Positions 1 to 6,737 of a stretch of 21,316 nt of DNA are shown in pieces (within the stretch, counting starts at the first letter, position 1; each line of letters starts with the position of its first letter). The notes beneath the pieces are model-generated. The model had not been told where the DNA came from and did not search any database. It saw nothing but the letters and a program-made list of their open reading frames with translations. Made by a program: the position numbers and the translations under genes. The stretch is from Thiobacillus sp. UBA6205 (GTDB lineage Bacteria > Pseudomonadota > Gammaproteobacteria > Burkholderiales > Thiobacillaceae), in NCBI GenBank assembly GCA_002421825.1, contig DISR01000030.1, positions 682 to 21,997 on the forward strand, written 5' to 3'.

Positions 1-409
1 GCACCGGGTCGGTGGTGCGGCCGAACTCGGAATCGACCGTGGTCAGTGCCTGTTCCGCTTCCTCGACCACATCTTCGTCGGCGACCGGCGGCGTGGACTC
101 GGTCATCAGCAGGGTCTCGGCATCCGGCGCCTCGTCGTAGACCTGGATGCCCATGCTGTTGATGATGCTGATGATGCCTTCGATCTGCTCCGCGTCGGAC
201 AGGTCGTCCGGCAGATGGTCGTTGATTTCGGCGTAGGTCAGGTAGCCGCGTTCCTTGCCGAGCGAGATCAGGTTCTTGAGCTGGGTGCGGCGCGCTTCCG
301 CCTGTTCCTGGGTCAGTTCGACGCTTTCCCGCATGACCTTGTTGAGTGCCGCTTCCGCTTTGCGCGGCATTTTCTTGGCGTTGTTTGCTGACTTGGGTCT
401 GCCTGCCAT
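1..409 (-). CDS. rpoD: RNA polymerase sigma factor RpoD (sigma-70), N-terminal part
   Basis: Housekeeping sigma factor that directs RNA polymerase to most promoters. Only the first 136 codons are in the window; the rest lies beyond position 1. The ATG is at 409-407 (MAGRPKSANNAKKMPRKAEA). Residues of about 40-100 (LKNLISLGKERGYLTYAEIN, then a DHLPDDL stretch and IISIINSMGIQVYDEAPDAE) match sigma-70 region 1.1, which keeps free sigma off DNA. The last visible residues, SEFGRTTDPV, are the start of region 1.2. A GGACAGG stretch just before the ATG is a plausible ribosome binding site. It is the last gene of the rpsU-yqeY-dnaG-rpoD order, 81 bases after dnaG. Identification is firm from the N-terminal sequence plus the dnaG context. 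Confidence 0.95.
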   Translation of the reverse strand, partial: MAGRPKSANNAKKMPRKAEAALNKVMRESVELTQEQAEARRTQLKNLISLGKERGYLTYAEINDHLPDDLSDAEQIEGIISIINSMGIQVYDEAPDAETLLMTESTPPVADEDVVEEAEQALTTVDSEFGRTTDPV

Positions 410-442
410 GGTCCTGTCCAGAAAAATTTTGAAAAACAGGGA

Positions 443-448
443 ATTATA
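443..448 (-). promoter_or_regulatory. Possible -10 element for an internal rpoD promoter
   Basis: On the minus strand the dnaG-rpoD gap contains a perfect TATAAT, 34 bases before the rpoD ATG. No good -35 hexamer sits 16-18 bases upstream; that place is a C-rich run. Internal promoters for the sigma gene are known in the E. coli rpsU-dnaG-rpoD operon, so a separate rpoD promoter is reasonable, but only the -10 is supported here. Confidence 0.3.
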
Positions 449-470
449 CCGATTTCCCCCCCTTTGGGGG

Positions 471-504
471 CGGGCAAATTCCGGGCCTGATTAGGTTTTG
501 CCCG
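471..504 (-). other. Inverted repeat spanning the dnaG stop codon
   Basis: CGGGCAAA at 471-478 pairs with TTTGCCCG at 497-504, giving an 8-bp perfect stem around an 18-base loop that contains the dnaG stop codon (491-493). No T-run follows, so it is not a standard intrinsic terminator. A second small G/C hairpin (five C, five G) lies next to it at about 456-470. It may be an RNA processing or stability element between dnaG and rpoD; that role is inference. Confidence 0.35.
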
Positions 505-2197
505 GCGTGAGAAGTTCCGCGCGCTCGGAAGGGCTCAATGTATTGATGTCCCGCTTGGACAATTCTTCCTTGCGGCGGCGTGCCCAGCTTGAATTCAACT
601 GCGCTATCCCCCCGACAAGCTCCGCTTCCGGATCCCAGTTGCCCCTTTGTTCTAGCATTTCCGCCTTGCCCTGCAATTCGCCAAGTTCCGGCGGCGCATC
701 CGGGGCTTCAAGCATCGCGGCCGGCGTGGGCGCGGATTCGTGCGTGGAAAGCCATTCAACCAGCCGGGCCAGCAGGGCGGCATGCGGGTCGTTCGCGGGC
801 AATTTGCCCAATTCGATGCGGGAGGCGAACTCCGGTTTCGCGACCAGGGCGGGCGCGAGCCTGCCGCAGAGTGAAGGGGCAGTGCGGGCAACCGCAGGCG
901 GCCGATGCGGCCTGGCGCCGAATGTGCGTTTGGCGCCGGTCAATTCTCCGATCTCGTCGCCGCCCATGTTGAGCGCCTCCCCAAGCTGACGGCGGATCAG
1001 CGCAGCCAACAGCGGGGCGGCGATTTTCTGCAACAGCGGCGTAGTGTTCTTCAGCAGCTTGGCGCGGCCTTCCTGGGTGGAAAGGTCGGCTTCACGCGAC
1101 AGTTCGCGGATCAGGAAAGAGGACAGCGGCACGGCCTCGCGCTGCATGAATTGTTCGAAGGCTGCCTTGCCGTTGGCGCGCACCCAGGTATCCGGGTCTT
1201 CACCCTCGGGCAGGAACAGGAAAAGCACTTCCTTGCCGTCGGCCAGCGCTTCCAAGGTGTTCTCCAGTGCCCGCCAGGCTGCCTTGCGCCCGGCGTTGTC
1301 GCCGTCGAAGCAGTAATACAGCTTGTCGGTTTGCCTTAAAAGCGTACGGGCGTGGATGGACGTGGTGGCGGTGCCGAGTGTGGCGACGGCGTAATGGATG
1401 TCGTGCTGGGCCAGCGCGACCACGTCCATGTAGCCTTCCACCACCAGGATTTTCCCGGCTTCGCGGATGGCCTGGCGGCCCTCGAACAGGCCGTAGACTT
1501 CCGAGCCCTTGTGGAAGATCGGCGTTTCCGGCGAGTTGAGGTATTTCGGCTCGCCCTGGTCGAGGATGCGGCCGCCGAAGGCGATGACCAGGCCCTTGGC
1601 GTTGCGGATGGGAAACACGATGCGGTCGCGGAAGCGGTCGTAGCGGCCGCGTTCATTGTCGATCACCAGGCCGGCGGCGGCGAGTTCCGGCGCCTCGTAG
1701 TTCGGGAAGACCTGTTTCAAGGCGGTGGACTGCGCGGGCGCATAGCCCAGGCCGAAGCGGGCGGCGATCTGGCCCGTGAGGCCGCGCTTTTTAAGGTAAG
1801 CGATGGCCTTTTCGCTGCCCTTGAGCTGCTCCTTGTAGAAGGCCGCGGCCTTGGCCATGTATTCGGTGAGGTCCGGCCCCGTCTTGGTGCCGGGCTGGAA
1901 GCTGGCGTCTTCCGGTACCTTGAGGCCGGCTTCGTCGGCCAGGCTTTTCACCGCATCGATGAAGGAAAGACCGCCGTATTCCATGAGGAAGCCGATGGCG
2001 GAGCCGTGCGCGCCGCAGCCGAAGCAGTGGTAGAACTGCTTGGTCGGGCTGACCGTGAAGGAAGGGGTTTTTTCGCCGTGGAAGGGACAGCAGGCCTGGT
2101 AGTTCTGCCCCGCCTTCTTCAGCGGCACGCGACGGTCGATGACATCGACGATGTCAACGCGTGACAATAATTGATCGATGAAGTCGCGGGGGATCAT
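491..2197 (-). CDS. dnaG: DNA primase DnaG
   Basis: Makes RNA primers for the replication fork. The protein has 568 residues. The N-terminal CHC2 zinc ribbon has C37, H40, C58 and C61 (CCPFHGEKTPSF, then HCFGCG). The catalytic core follows, with the basic motif RGRYDRFRDRIVFPI at about 184-198. The Toprim domain has E254 in VEGYMD, the acidic pair in FDGDNAG (298 and 300) and EGEDPD at about 331-336, which bind the catalytic metals. The C-terminal part from about 440 is the less conserved helicase-binding region, shorter and more divergent than the core as usual. The start MIPRDFIDQLLSRVDIVDVI aligns with the family N-terminus. It lies 26 bases after yqeY and ahead of rpoD on the same strand, so co-transcription is likely. 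Confidence 0.97.
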   Translation of the reverse strand: MIPRDFIDQLLSRVDIVDVIDRRVPLKKAGQNYQACCPFHGEKTPSFTVSPTKQFYHCFGCGAHGSAIGFLMEYGGLSFIDAVKSLADEAGLKVPEDASFQPGTKTGPDLTEYMAKAAAFYKEQLKGSEKAIAYLKKRGLTGQIAARFGLGYAPAQSTALKQVFPNYEAPELAAAGLVIDNERGRYDRFRDRIVFPIRNAKGLVIAFGGRILDQGEPKYLNSPETPIFHKGSEVYGLFEGRQAIREAGKILVVEGYMDVVALAQHDIHYAVATLGTATTSIHARTLLRQTDKLYYCFDGDNAGRKAAWRALENTLEALADGKEVLFLFLPEGEDPDTWVRANGKAAFEQFMQREAVPLSSFLIRELSREADLSTQEGRAKLLKNTTPLLQKIAAPLLAALIRRQLGEALNMGGDEIGELTGAKRTFGARPHRPPAVARTAPSLCGRLAPALVAKPEFASRIELGKLPANDPHAALLARLVEWLSTHESAPTPAAMLEAPDAPPELGELQGKAEMLEQRGNWDPEAELVGGIAQLNSSWARRRKEELSKRDINTLSPSERAELLTPGKT

Positions 2198-2223
2198 CGT
2201 GCCAATTTAGCACGAATGAGAAT

Positions 2224-2670
2224 TCAACCGCCCAGCTTGGTTTTGACCAGCGCCGACACCTTGCCCATGTCGGCCTTGCCTGCCAGTTGCGGCTTCAGGA
2301 CGCCCATGAGCTTGCCCATGTCCTTGGGGCCGGCCGCTCCCGTCGCGGTGATGGCGGCATCGATGGCGGCGGCGATCTCGGCCTCGGAGAGTTGCGCAGG
2401 CAGGTAGACGGACAGCACTTCGACCTCGGCCTTTTCCGCGTCGGCCAGGTCCTTACGCCCGCCTTTTTCGAACTGGCTGATGGAATCCTTGCGCTGCTTG
2501 ATAAGCTTTTCCACGATGGCGAGAACGGCGGCATTGTCCACTTCCACGCGCTCATCCACTTCCTTTTGCTTGATGGCGGCGGAGAGCAGGCGCAAGGTCG
2601 CCAGTTTGAAAGACGCCTTGGCCTTCATGGCGGTTTTGATGTCTTCCTGAATTTGGACTTTGAGGCTCAT
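2224..2670 (-). CDS. yqeY: GatB/YqeY domain-containing protein
   Basis: 148-residue protein of the YqeY family, related to the C-terminal tail domain of the GatB subunit of the tRNA-dependent amidotransferase. Its exact role is not established; a tRNA-linked function is suggested by the fold. Visible hallmarks are the N-terminal MSLKVQIQEDIKTAMKAK, then LATLRLLSAAIKQKEVD, a long helix with IVEKLIKQRKDSISQFEKGG, and the C-terminal AAGPKDMGKLMGVLKPQLAG followed by GKVSALVKTKL. An upstream ATG adds four residues (META), but the chosen ATG at 2670 has GGAG at a good distance and matches the family start. It sits between rpsU and dnaG, just after a terminator hairpin, so its expression may depend on readthrough from the rpsU promoter. 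Confidence 0.92.
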   Translation of the reverse strand: MSLKVQIQEDIKTAMKAKASFKLATLRLLSAAIKQKEVDERVEVDNAAVLAIVEKLIKQRKDSISQFEKGGRKDLADAEKAEVEVLSVYLPAQLSEAEIAAAIDAAITATGAAGPKDMGKLMGVLKPQLAGKADMGKVSALVKTKLGG

Positions 2671-2707
2671 CGCGGTCTCCACAAGTAAAGTCGGGAATGG
2701 CTAAATG

Positions 2708-2731
2708 AAAAAGGCGGACAAGCCGCCTTTT
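2708..2731 (-). terminator. Intrinsic terminator or attenuator after rpsU
   Basis: On the minus strand a stem GGCGG/CCGCC (2713-2717 with 2723-2727) with a 5-base loop is extended by A/T pairs and ends in a run of five T, the classic intrinsic terminator form. It lies between the rpsU stop and the yqeY start, inside the presumed operon. A terminator between rpsU and dnaG is known in E. coli, where it makes S21 more abundant than primase and sigma. The same role is inferred here. Confidence 0.85.
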
Positions 2732-2758
2732 CGTTACATCCGGTCAAGAATGTTGCAT

Positions 2759-2971
2759 TCAGTACATCTTGGGCGGCAGCATTTGGCTGCGCAGACGCTT
2801 GTGGGTGCGCTTGACGGCGGCAGCCAGCTTGCGCTTTCTTTCGGCAGTGGGCTTTTCGTAGAACTCGCGGGCGCGCAGTTCGGTCAGCAGACCGGTTTTC
2901 TCGACGGCGCGTTTGAAGCGGCGCAGGGCGACGTCGAACGGCTCGTTTTCTTTAACTTTGATGTGCGGCAT
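2759..2971 (-). CDS. rpsU: 30S ribosomal protein S21
   Basis: Small basic protein of the 30S subunit, needed for initiation on natural mRNAs. It has 70 residues, the usual length, starting MPHIKVKENEPFDVALRRFK and continuing with RAVEKTGLLTELRAREFYEK, PTAERKRKLAAAVKRTHKRL and RSQMLPPKMY. The ATG at 2971-2969 follows AAGGAAG by about 10 bases. The frame stays open far upstream across the promoter and tsaD antisense, but only these 70 residues are S21. It is the first gene of the operon running into yqeY, dnaG and rpoD, is divergent from tsaD, and is followed by a strong terminator hairpin. Confidence 0.97.
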   Translation of the reverse strand: MPHIKVKENEPFDVALRRFKRAVEKTGLLTELRAREFYEKPTAERKRKLAAAVKRTHKRLRSQMLPPKMY

Positions 2972-3006
2972 GTTTAATTTGCTTCCTTGACCGGGAAAAA
3001 ACGCAA

Positions 3007-3035
3007 ATAATAGCAGTCTTTTTTGCGTCTTTCCA
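3007..3035 (-). promoter_or_regulatory. Candidate sigma-70 promoter of rpsU
   Basis: On the minus strand TGGAAA (3035-3030) and TATTAT (3012-3007) are 17 bases apart, matching the sigma-70 consensus at four and five of six positions. The -10 lies 35 bases upstream of the rpsU ATG. A 7-bp inverted repeat, ACGCAAA at 3001-3007 and TTTGCGT at 3022-3028, straddles the same place. The short 69-base gap must also hold the tsaD promoter. Confidence 0.5.
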
Positions 3036-3040
3036 CCCCC

Positions 3041-4051
3041 ATGCTGGTTCTGGGCATCGAATCCTCCTGCGACGAAACCGGTGTCGCCCTCTACGACACC
3101 GACAAGGGCCTGCTGGCCCACCGCCTGCATTCCCAGGTCGCCATGCACCGCGACTATGGCGGCGTGGTGCCGGAACTCGCCTCGCGCGACCATATCCAGC
3201 GCCTGTTGCCCTTGGTGCGCGAAGTCATGGGTGAGCGTTTGCTTACGTTGCAAGCCTTGAATGGTATCGCCTATACGCAAGGACCGGGCCTGGCAGGGGC
3301 ACTCCTGGTGGGAGCCGGGTTCGCCCGCTCGCTGGCCTATGCGCTGGGTCTCCCGGCGGTGGGCGTGCATCACCTGGAAGGGCACCTGCTGTCGCCCCTG
3401 CTGGCCGACCCGCGCCCGGAATTCCCTTTTGTGGCGCTGCTTGTATCTGGCGGGCACACGCAACTCATGCATGTCACCCAGGTCGGGGCTTACGAAACCC
3501 TGGGCGATACCCTGGACGATGCCGCCGGCGAGGCCTTCGACAAGACCGCGCAACTCCTTGGCCTGGGCTATCCGGGCGGGCCGGCGGTGTCGCGGCTTGC
3601 CGAAAGCGGGGACCCCGCACGTTTCAAGCTGCCGCGGCCCATGCTCAATTCCGGTGACCTCAATTTCAGTTTCAGCGGCCTGAAGACCGCGGTGCTGACG
3701 CTGCGCAACAAGCATCCGGAAGAAGCCGCGCGCGCCGACATCGCCGCGGCCTTCCAGAACGTGATGGCCGAAGTGCTGGCGGAGAAATCCATGCAGGCGC
3801 TGAAACGGACGGGCAGCCGGCGCCTGGTGGTGGCGGGCGGGGTGGGGGCCAACAAGCAGTTGCGCCAGCGCCTGCTTGCGGAAACCGCGAAGCTGGGTGC
3901 GCAGGTGTACTTCCCGCCGCTGGACCTTTGCACCGACAACGGCGCCATGATCGCCTTCGCCGGCGCCATGCGCCTGCAGCAGGCGCAGGCCGGGGCGTTG
4001 CCTTTCAGCGTGAAACCGCGCTGGGATCTTCAAGAGTTGCCGCGCGCATGA
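3041..4051 (+). CDS. tsaD: tRNA N6-adenosine threonylcarbamoyltransferase TsaD
   Basis: Catalytic subunit that transfers threonylcarbamoyl from TC-AMP to A37 of ANN-decoding tRNAs (t6A), with TsaB and TsaE. It has 336 residues and the ASKHA fold. The N-terminus MLVLGIESSCDETGVALYD is the phosphate-binding motif. H111 and H115 in HHLEGH bind the metal, at exactly the family positions, which supports the ATG at 3041 over a TTG 18 bases upstream. Other motifs are LLVSGGHTQL, the LDDAAGEAFDKTA segment, NFSFSGLKTA, VAGGVGANKQLR and the metal-binding Asp in CTDNGAMIAFAG. It is divergent from rpsU, as in E. coli, and its stop overlaps the start of the next gene by 4 bases, suggesting coupling. Confidence 0.96.
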   Translation: MLVLGIESSCDETGVALYDTDKGLLAHRLHSQVAMHRDYGGVVPELASRDHIQRLLPLVREVMGERLLTLQALNGIAYTQGPGLAGALLVGAGFARSLAYALGLPAVGVHHLEGHLLSPLLADPRPEFPFVALLVSGGHTQLMHVTQVGAYETLGDTLDDAAGEAFDKTAQLLGLGYPGGPAVSRLAESGDPARFKLPRPMLNSGDLNFSFSGLKTAVLTLRNKHPEEAARADIAAAFQNVMAEVLAEKSMQALKRTGSRRLVVAGGVGANKQLRQRLLAETAKLGAQVYFPPLDLCTDNGAMIAFAGAMRLQQAQAGALPFSVKPRWDLQELPRA

Positions 4052-4809
4052 CTGAACCCGTTCGCCTGTCCAAGCGCATGGCCGAACTCGGCCTGTGCTC
4101 GCGCCGCGAGGCCGACGAATACATCGCCAAGGGCTGGGTCAGGGTAGACGGTGTGGTGGTGGACGTGCTCGGCAGCAAGGTGGGGCCGGACGCCAAAATC
4201 ACGCTCGACAAGCAGGCTGAGGCCAGCCAGCAGAAGCAGGCCACGATCCTGCTCAACAAGCCGGTCGGCTATGTGTCCGGCCAGGCAGAGGACGGCTATC
4301 AGCCCGCCGTTACCCTGGTCCAGGCGGCAAGCCAGTGGGCGGGCGACGCCGCCGGTCGGCGCTTTTCCCCGGCCGTGCTGCGCGGGCTGGCGCCGGCCGG
4401 GCGGCTGGACATCGACTCCACCGGGCTGCTGGTGTTGACGCAGGACGGCCGCATCGCGCGCCAGCTGATCGGCGAGGATTCGGGGATCGAAAAGGAATAT
4501 CTGGTCAGGGTGAGCTACGGCAAGACCGTTGCCAACGTGCGCGAGGTTTTCCCTGCCGAGCAGTTGGACAGGCTGCGGCATGGGCTGAGCCTGGACGGCA
4601 AGCCGCTCAAGCCGGCTCAGGTGGAGTGGCAAAATTCCGAGCAGCTGCGCTTCGTCTTGAAGGAAGGCAAGAAACGCCAGATCCGCCGCATGTGCGACCT
4701 GGTCGGGCTGAAAGTCACCGCGCTCAAGCGCGTGCGCATGGGGCGCGTGAAGCTGGGCGAGCTGCCGGTGGGGAAATGGCGCTTTCTGGGCGCAAACGAG
4801 CAGTTTTAG
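4048..4809 (+). CDS. 23S rRNA pseudouridine synthase, RsuA/RluF-like
   Basis: Isomerises a uridine in rRNA to pseudouridine. The 253-residue protein begins with an S4 RNA-binding domain (about 5-55; RLSKRMAELGLCSRREADEY). The synthase domain follows, with ILLNKPVGYVSG, the catalytic Asp at about 121 in GRLDIDSTGLLVLT, then KEYLVRVSYG and the KKRQIRRMCDLVGLKVTALK motif. The C-terminal ELPVGKWRFL and the KEYLV motif resemble RluF (U2604 of E. coli 23S rRNA) more than RluB, so RluF-like is the best guess, but the target base cannot be fixed from sequence. The start ATG overlaps the tsaD stop (ATGA). An imperfect hairpin follows before the convergent gene at 4914. Confidence 0.9.
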   Translation: MTEPVRLSKRMAELGLCSRREADEYIAKGWVRVDGVVVDVLGSKVGPDAKITLDKQAEASQQKQATILLNKPVGYVSGQAEDGYQPAVTLVQAASQWAGDAAGRRFSPAVLRGLAPAGRLDIDSTGLLVLTQDGRIARQLIGEDSGIEKEYLVRVSYGKTVANVREVFPAEQLDRLRHGLSLDGKPLKPAQVEWQNSEQLRFVLKEGKKRQIRRMCDLVGLKVTALKRVRMGRVKLGELPVGKWRFLGANEQF

Positions 4810-4837
4810 AATTCCGAAAACGGCATGGAAAGGCTGA

Positions 4838-4898
4838 ACAAAGAGGGCAAGAGTACAAGAGGAAGACCTAATAACTCCTGTCCTCTTGTCCTCTTTGT
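4838..4898. repeat. Octamer repeats forming a long imperfect hairpin between convergent genes
   Basis: Three direct octamers AAGAGGGC, AAGAGTAC and AAGAGGAA run without a gap at 4841-4864. After a short spacer two copies of the inverted form GTCCTCTT follow at 4880-4895. Bases 4838-4853 pair with 4883-4898 as a 16-bp stem with one G-U pair and a 29-base loop. It lies in the 104-base gap between two convergent genes, where it could stop transcription from both sides, but there is no clean T-run. The source of the repeat is unknown. Confidence 0.7.
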
Positions 4899-4913
4899 GA
4901 AAGAAGTTTGACC

Positions 4914-5708
4914 TTACAACTTCGGCATTGCCCCGCGCACGAATTCGAGCAAGGCCTTGCCGCCCGGCAGAGCCGCCAGCACATCCGGGAACAGCAGCAG
5001 GCCGAACAGCAGGGCGAGCACGCAGATCAGCACCAGGTTGAAGAACACGCTCTCCGGCCGCAACACTCCCCAGTAGCGCACGGTAAGGTACATGGCATCC
5101 TTCTTGTGCTCGCTCATGGTGAGCCAGCGGCGCACCAGCGAAACGGCCAGGTACACCAGATAGCCGCCCGTCAGCGAAGCGAACAGGATGCGGAAGATGC
5201 CGAAGATGTCGAGCGTGCCGCCCATCCAGCGGTGATAGAACCAGGACACCGCGCCCACCAGGAATGAAGCGCCGACCGCGATCAGCACGTTGAAGAACAG
5301 ACGCCGGCGCTCGCGCGCCAAGTCCTGCTGGCGGCGGATGAAAAAGTCGTCGATCTCGAGTTTGAAATATTCGACCTTTTCCTGCACCAGGCTGGAGATT
5401 TCGCGCTTGGCCACGGCCACGCGCTCGTCCAGCACGACAGACAGCCTGTCGGCGGCGTAATCCACCATTTCCTTCACGTCGTCCTTGGTGAACTGGCGCT
5501 GGTTGTGGAGTTCCTGCGAAATCTTGTCGAGCTTGGCGTCGATTTCCTCGCTGGCGTGCAGTATCACGTCGCGCAGCTCTTTGCCGGCTTCGGAGACGCC
5601 TTCCTTGACCACGCCGGACAGCCGTTCGCCGGCGCGGTCGATGGCCTGTTCGGAAACCTGCGCCAGGCTGTCCTTGGCGAAATTCATTTCCTTTTCAAAC
5701 CAGGCCAT
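4914..5708 (-). CDS. Unrecognised inner-membrane protein with N-terminal coiled-coil-like region
   Basis: 264 residues; I do not recognise the family. Residues 1-135 are soluble, charged and helical (DSLAQVSEQAIDRAGERLSG, EVAKRE-like heptads, IDDFFIRRQQDLARERRRLF) and look like amphipathic or coiled-coil helices. Three hydrophobic segments follow at about 138-158, 170-192 and 222-241, each next to basic residues. The layout recalls holin-like or YqjE/DUF-type small envelope proteins, but no motif proves a function. No signal peptide is seen; the N-terminus MAWFEKEMNFAKDSL probably faces the cytoplasm. It begins 12 bases after the plsY stop on the same strand, so both are probably on one mRNA, which suggests but does not prove a link to membrane lipids. 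Confidence 0.8.
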   Translation of the reverse strand: MAWFEKEMNFAKDSLAQVSEQAIDRAGERLSGVVKEGVSEAGKELRDVILHASEEIDAKLDKISQELHNQRQFTKDDVKEMVDYAADRLSVVLDERVAVAKREISSLVQEKVEYFKLEIDDFFIRRQQDLARERRRLFFNVLIAVGASFLVGAVSWFYHRWMGGTLDIFGIFRILFASLTGGYLVYLAVSLVRRWLTMSEHKKDAMYLTVRYWGVLRPESVFFNLVLICVLALLFGLLLFPDVLAALPGGKALLEFVRGAMPKL

Positions 5709-5720
5709 CGGATTCCCTTT

Positions 5721-6338
5721 CTATTGCTTGGGCTTGGCGAAGCGTCCCTCTTCACCCGTGAGCAGGCGCTGGATGTTGGCGCGATGCCGCCACAGGAGGA
5801 GGAGCGTGAGCACGCAAAGCGTGATGACGGTGACGCGGCTGGCGGTGAAATATGCGCCATAAACCGGTGCGAGCAGGGCGGCGACCAGCGCGGACAGCGA
5901 GGATATGCGCGACACGGCGAATACGGCCAGCCAGGTGGCAAACACCGCGAGGCCCATCCAGGGATCGAGCGCCAGCATGACGCCCAGCGCGGTGGCCACG
6001 CCCTTGCCGCCCTTGAAGCCGAAAAAGATGGGAAACAAGTGGCCGAGGAACACGGCAATGGCGGCCAGGTGCACGGCCAGGATTTGCACACCGAAGTGCG
6101 CCCCGGCGATGCCGGCGAGCCAGACGGCCAGCCAGCCCTTGGCGGCATCGCCAAAAAGTGTCAGTGCGGCGGCGGCTTTTTTGCCGGTGCGCAGCACGTT
6201 GGTGGCGCCGGGATTGCCCGAGCCGAAGCTGCGCGGATCGGGCAGGCCCATGACGCGCGCGACGATGACGGCGAACGACAACGAACCGATGAGATAGGCG
6301 CCCAGCGCAATCATGAGGGCGGGGATGAGGCTTTGCAT
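5721..6338 (-). CDS. plsY: Glycerol-3-phosphate acyltransferase PlsY
   Basis: Inner-membrane enzyme that transfers an acyl group from acyl phosphate to sn-glycerol 3-phosphate, giving lysophosphatidate, the first step of phospholipid synthesis with PlsX. 205 residues, normal length. Three conserved cytoplasmic motifs are visible: SGNPGATNVLRTGKK (about 40-54), LFGDAAKGWLAV (61-72) and GHLFPIFFGFKGGKGVATALG (99-119), between about five hydrophobic segments. The ATG at 6338 (MQSLIPALMIALGAYLIGS) follows a GGAAG ribosome site on the minus strand; a longer upstream frame overlaps folB and is not needed. It is divergent from folB with a 36-base gap, the same arrangement as in E. coli. Confidence 0.95.
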   Translation of the reverse strand: MQSLIPALMIALGAYLIGSLSFAVIVARVMGLPDPRSFGSGNPGATNVLRTGKKAAAALTLFGDAAKGWLAVWLAGIAGAHFGVQILAVHLAAIAVFLGHLFPIFFGFKGGKGVATALGVMLALDPWMGLAVFATWLAVFAVSRISSLSALVAALLAPVYGAYFTASRVTVITLCVLTLLLLWRHRANIQRLLTGEEGRFAKPKQ

Positions 6339-6374
6339 TAAAATCGCTTCCTTTTGTGTACGGGGAACCCCCCT

Positions 6375-6737
6375 ATGGACATCTTGTTTTTGCGGGACTT
6401 CCGCCTCGAGCTCATTATCGGCATATACGAGTGGGAACGCAAAATCCCGCAGCCGGTGAGGCTCGACCTGGAAATCGGCCTGCCCGAGCACAAGGCGGGC
6501 GTGACCGATGACGTGGCGGATACCATCGACTATGGCGCAGTCACCAACCGCGTCAGGGACAGCCTCGTCAACCGTCCGCAGCCGATTGCGCTGGTGGAAG
6601 CGCTGGCCGAGCATGTGGCGCAAATCATCCTGGGCGAGTTTCATGCGCCCTGGGCCAAGGTCAGCGTCACCAAGTTCGCCATCGTGCGCGGGGTGAAGGA
6701 GCTCGGCATTACCATCGAGCGCGGCAAGAGAACTTGA
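6375..6737 (+). CDS. folB: Dihydroneopterin aldolase FolB
   Basis: Cleaves 7,8-dihydroneopterin to 6-hydroxymethyl-7,8-dihydropterin and glycolaldehyde in folate synthesis. 120 residues, usual length. Family features are MDILFLRDFRLELIIGIYEW followed by E21, the DTIDYGAV segment with Tyr53, LVEALAEHVA with the pterin-binding Glu, and the catalytic Lys at about 100 in VSVTKFAIVRGVKELGITIE. The ATG at 6375 is preferred over an in-frame TTG 21 bases upstream. A GGGGAACCCC palindrome at 6362-6371 lies just before the start. The stop overlaps the TTG start of the next gene. Confidence 0.93.
   Translation: MDILFLRDFRLELIIGIYEWERKIPQPVRLDLEIGLPEHKAGVTDDVADTIDYGAVTNRVRDSLVNRPQPIALVEALAEHVAQIILGEFHAPWAKVSVTKFAIVRGVKELGITIERGKRT

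Noticed and set aside
2759..4033. A 424-codon open frame on the minus strand covering the antisense of tsaD and running into rpsU
   Set aside because: Only its last 70 codons are a real protein (S21). The rest is antisense to well-conserved tsaD, has a His/Gln/Arg-rich composition typical of shadow frames in G+C-rich DNA, and spans the rpsU promoter.
4914..5708. Holin-like membrane protein as a prophage remnant
   Set aside because: The protein is larger than typical holins, has a long cytoplasmic helix region, and is linked to plsY with no phage genes around it.
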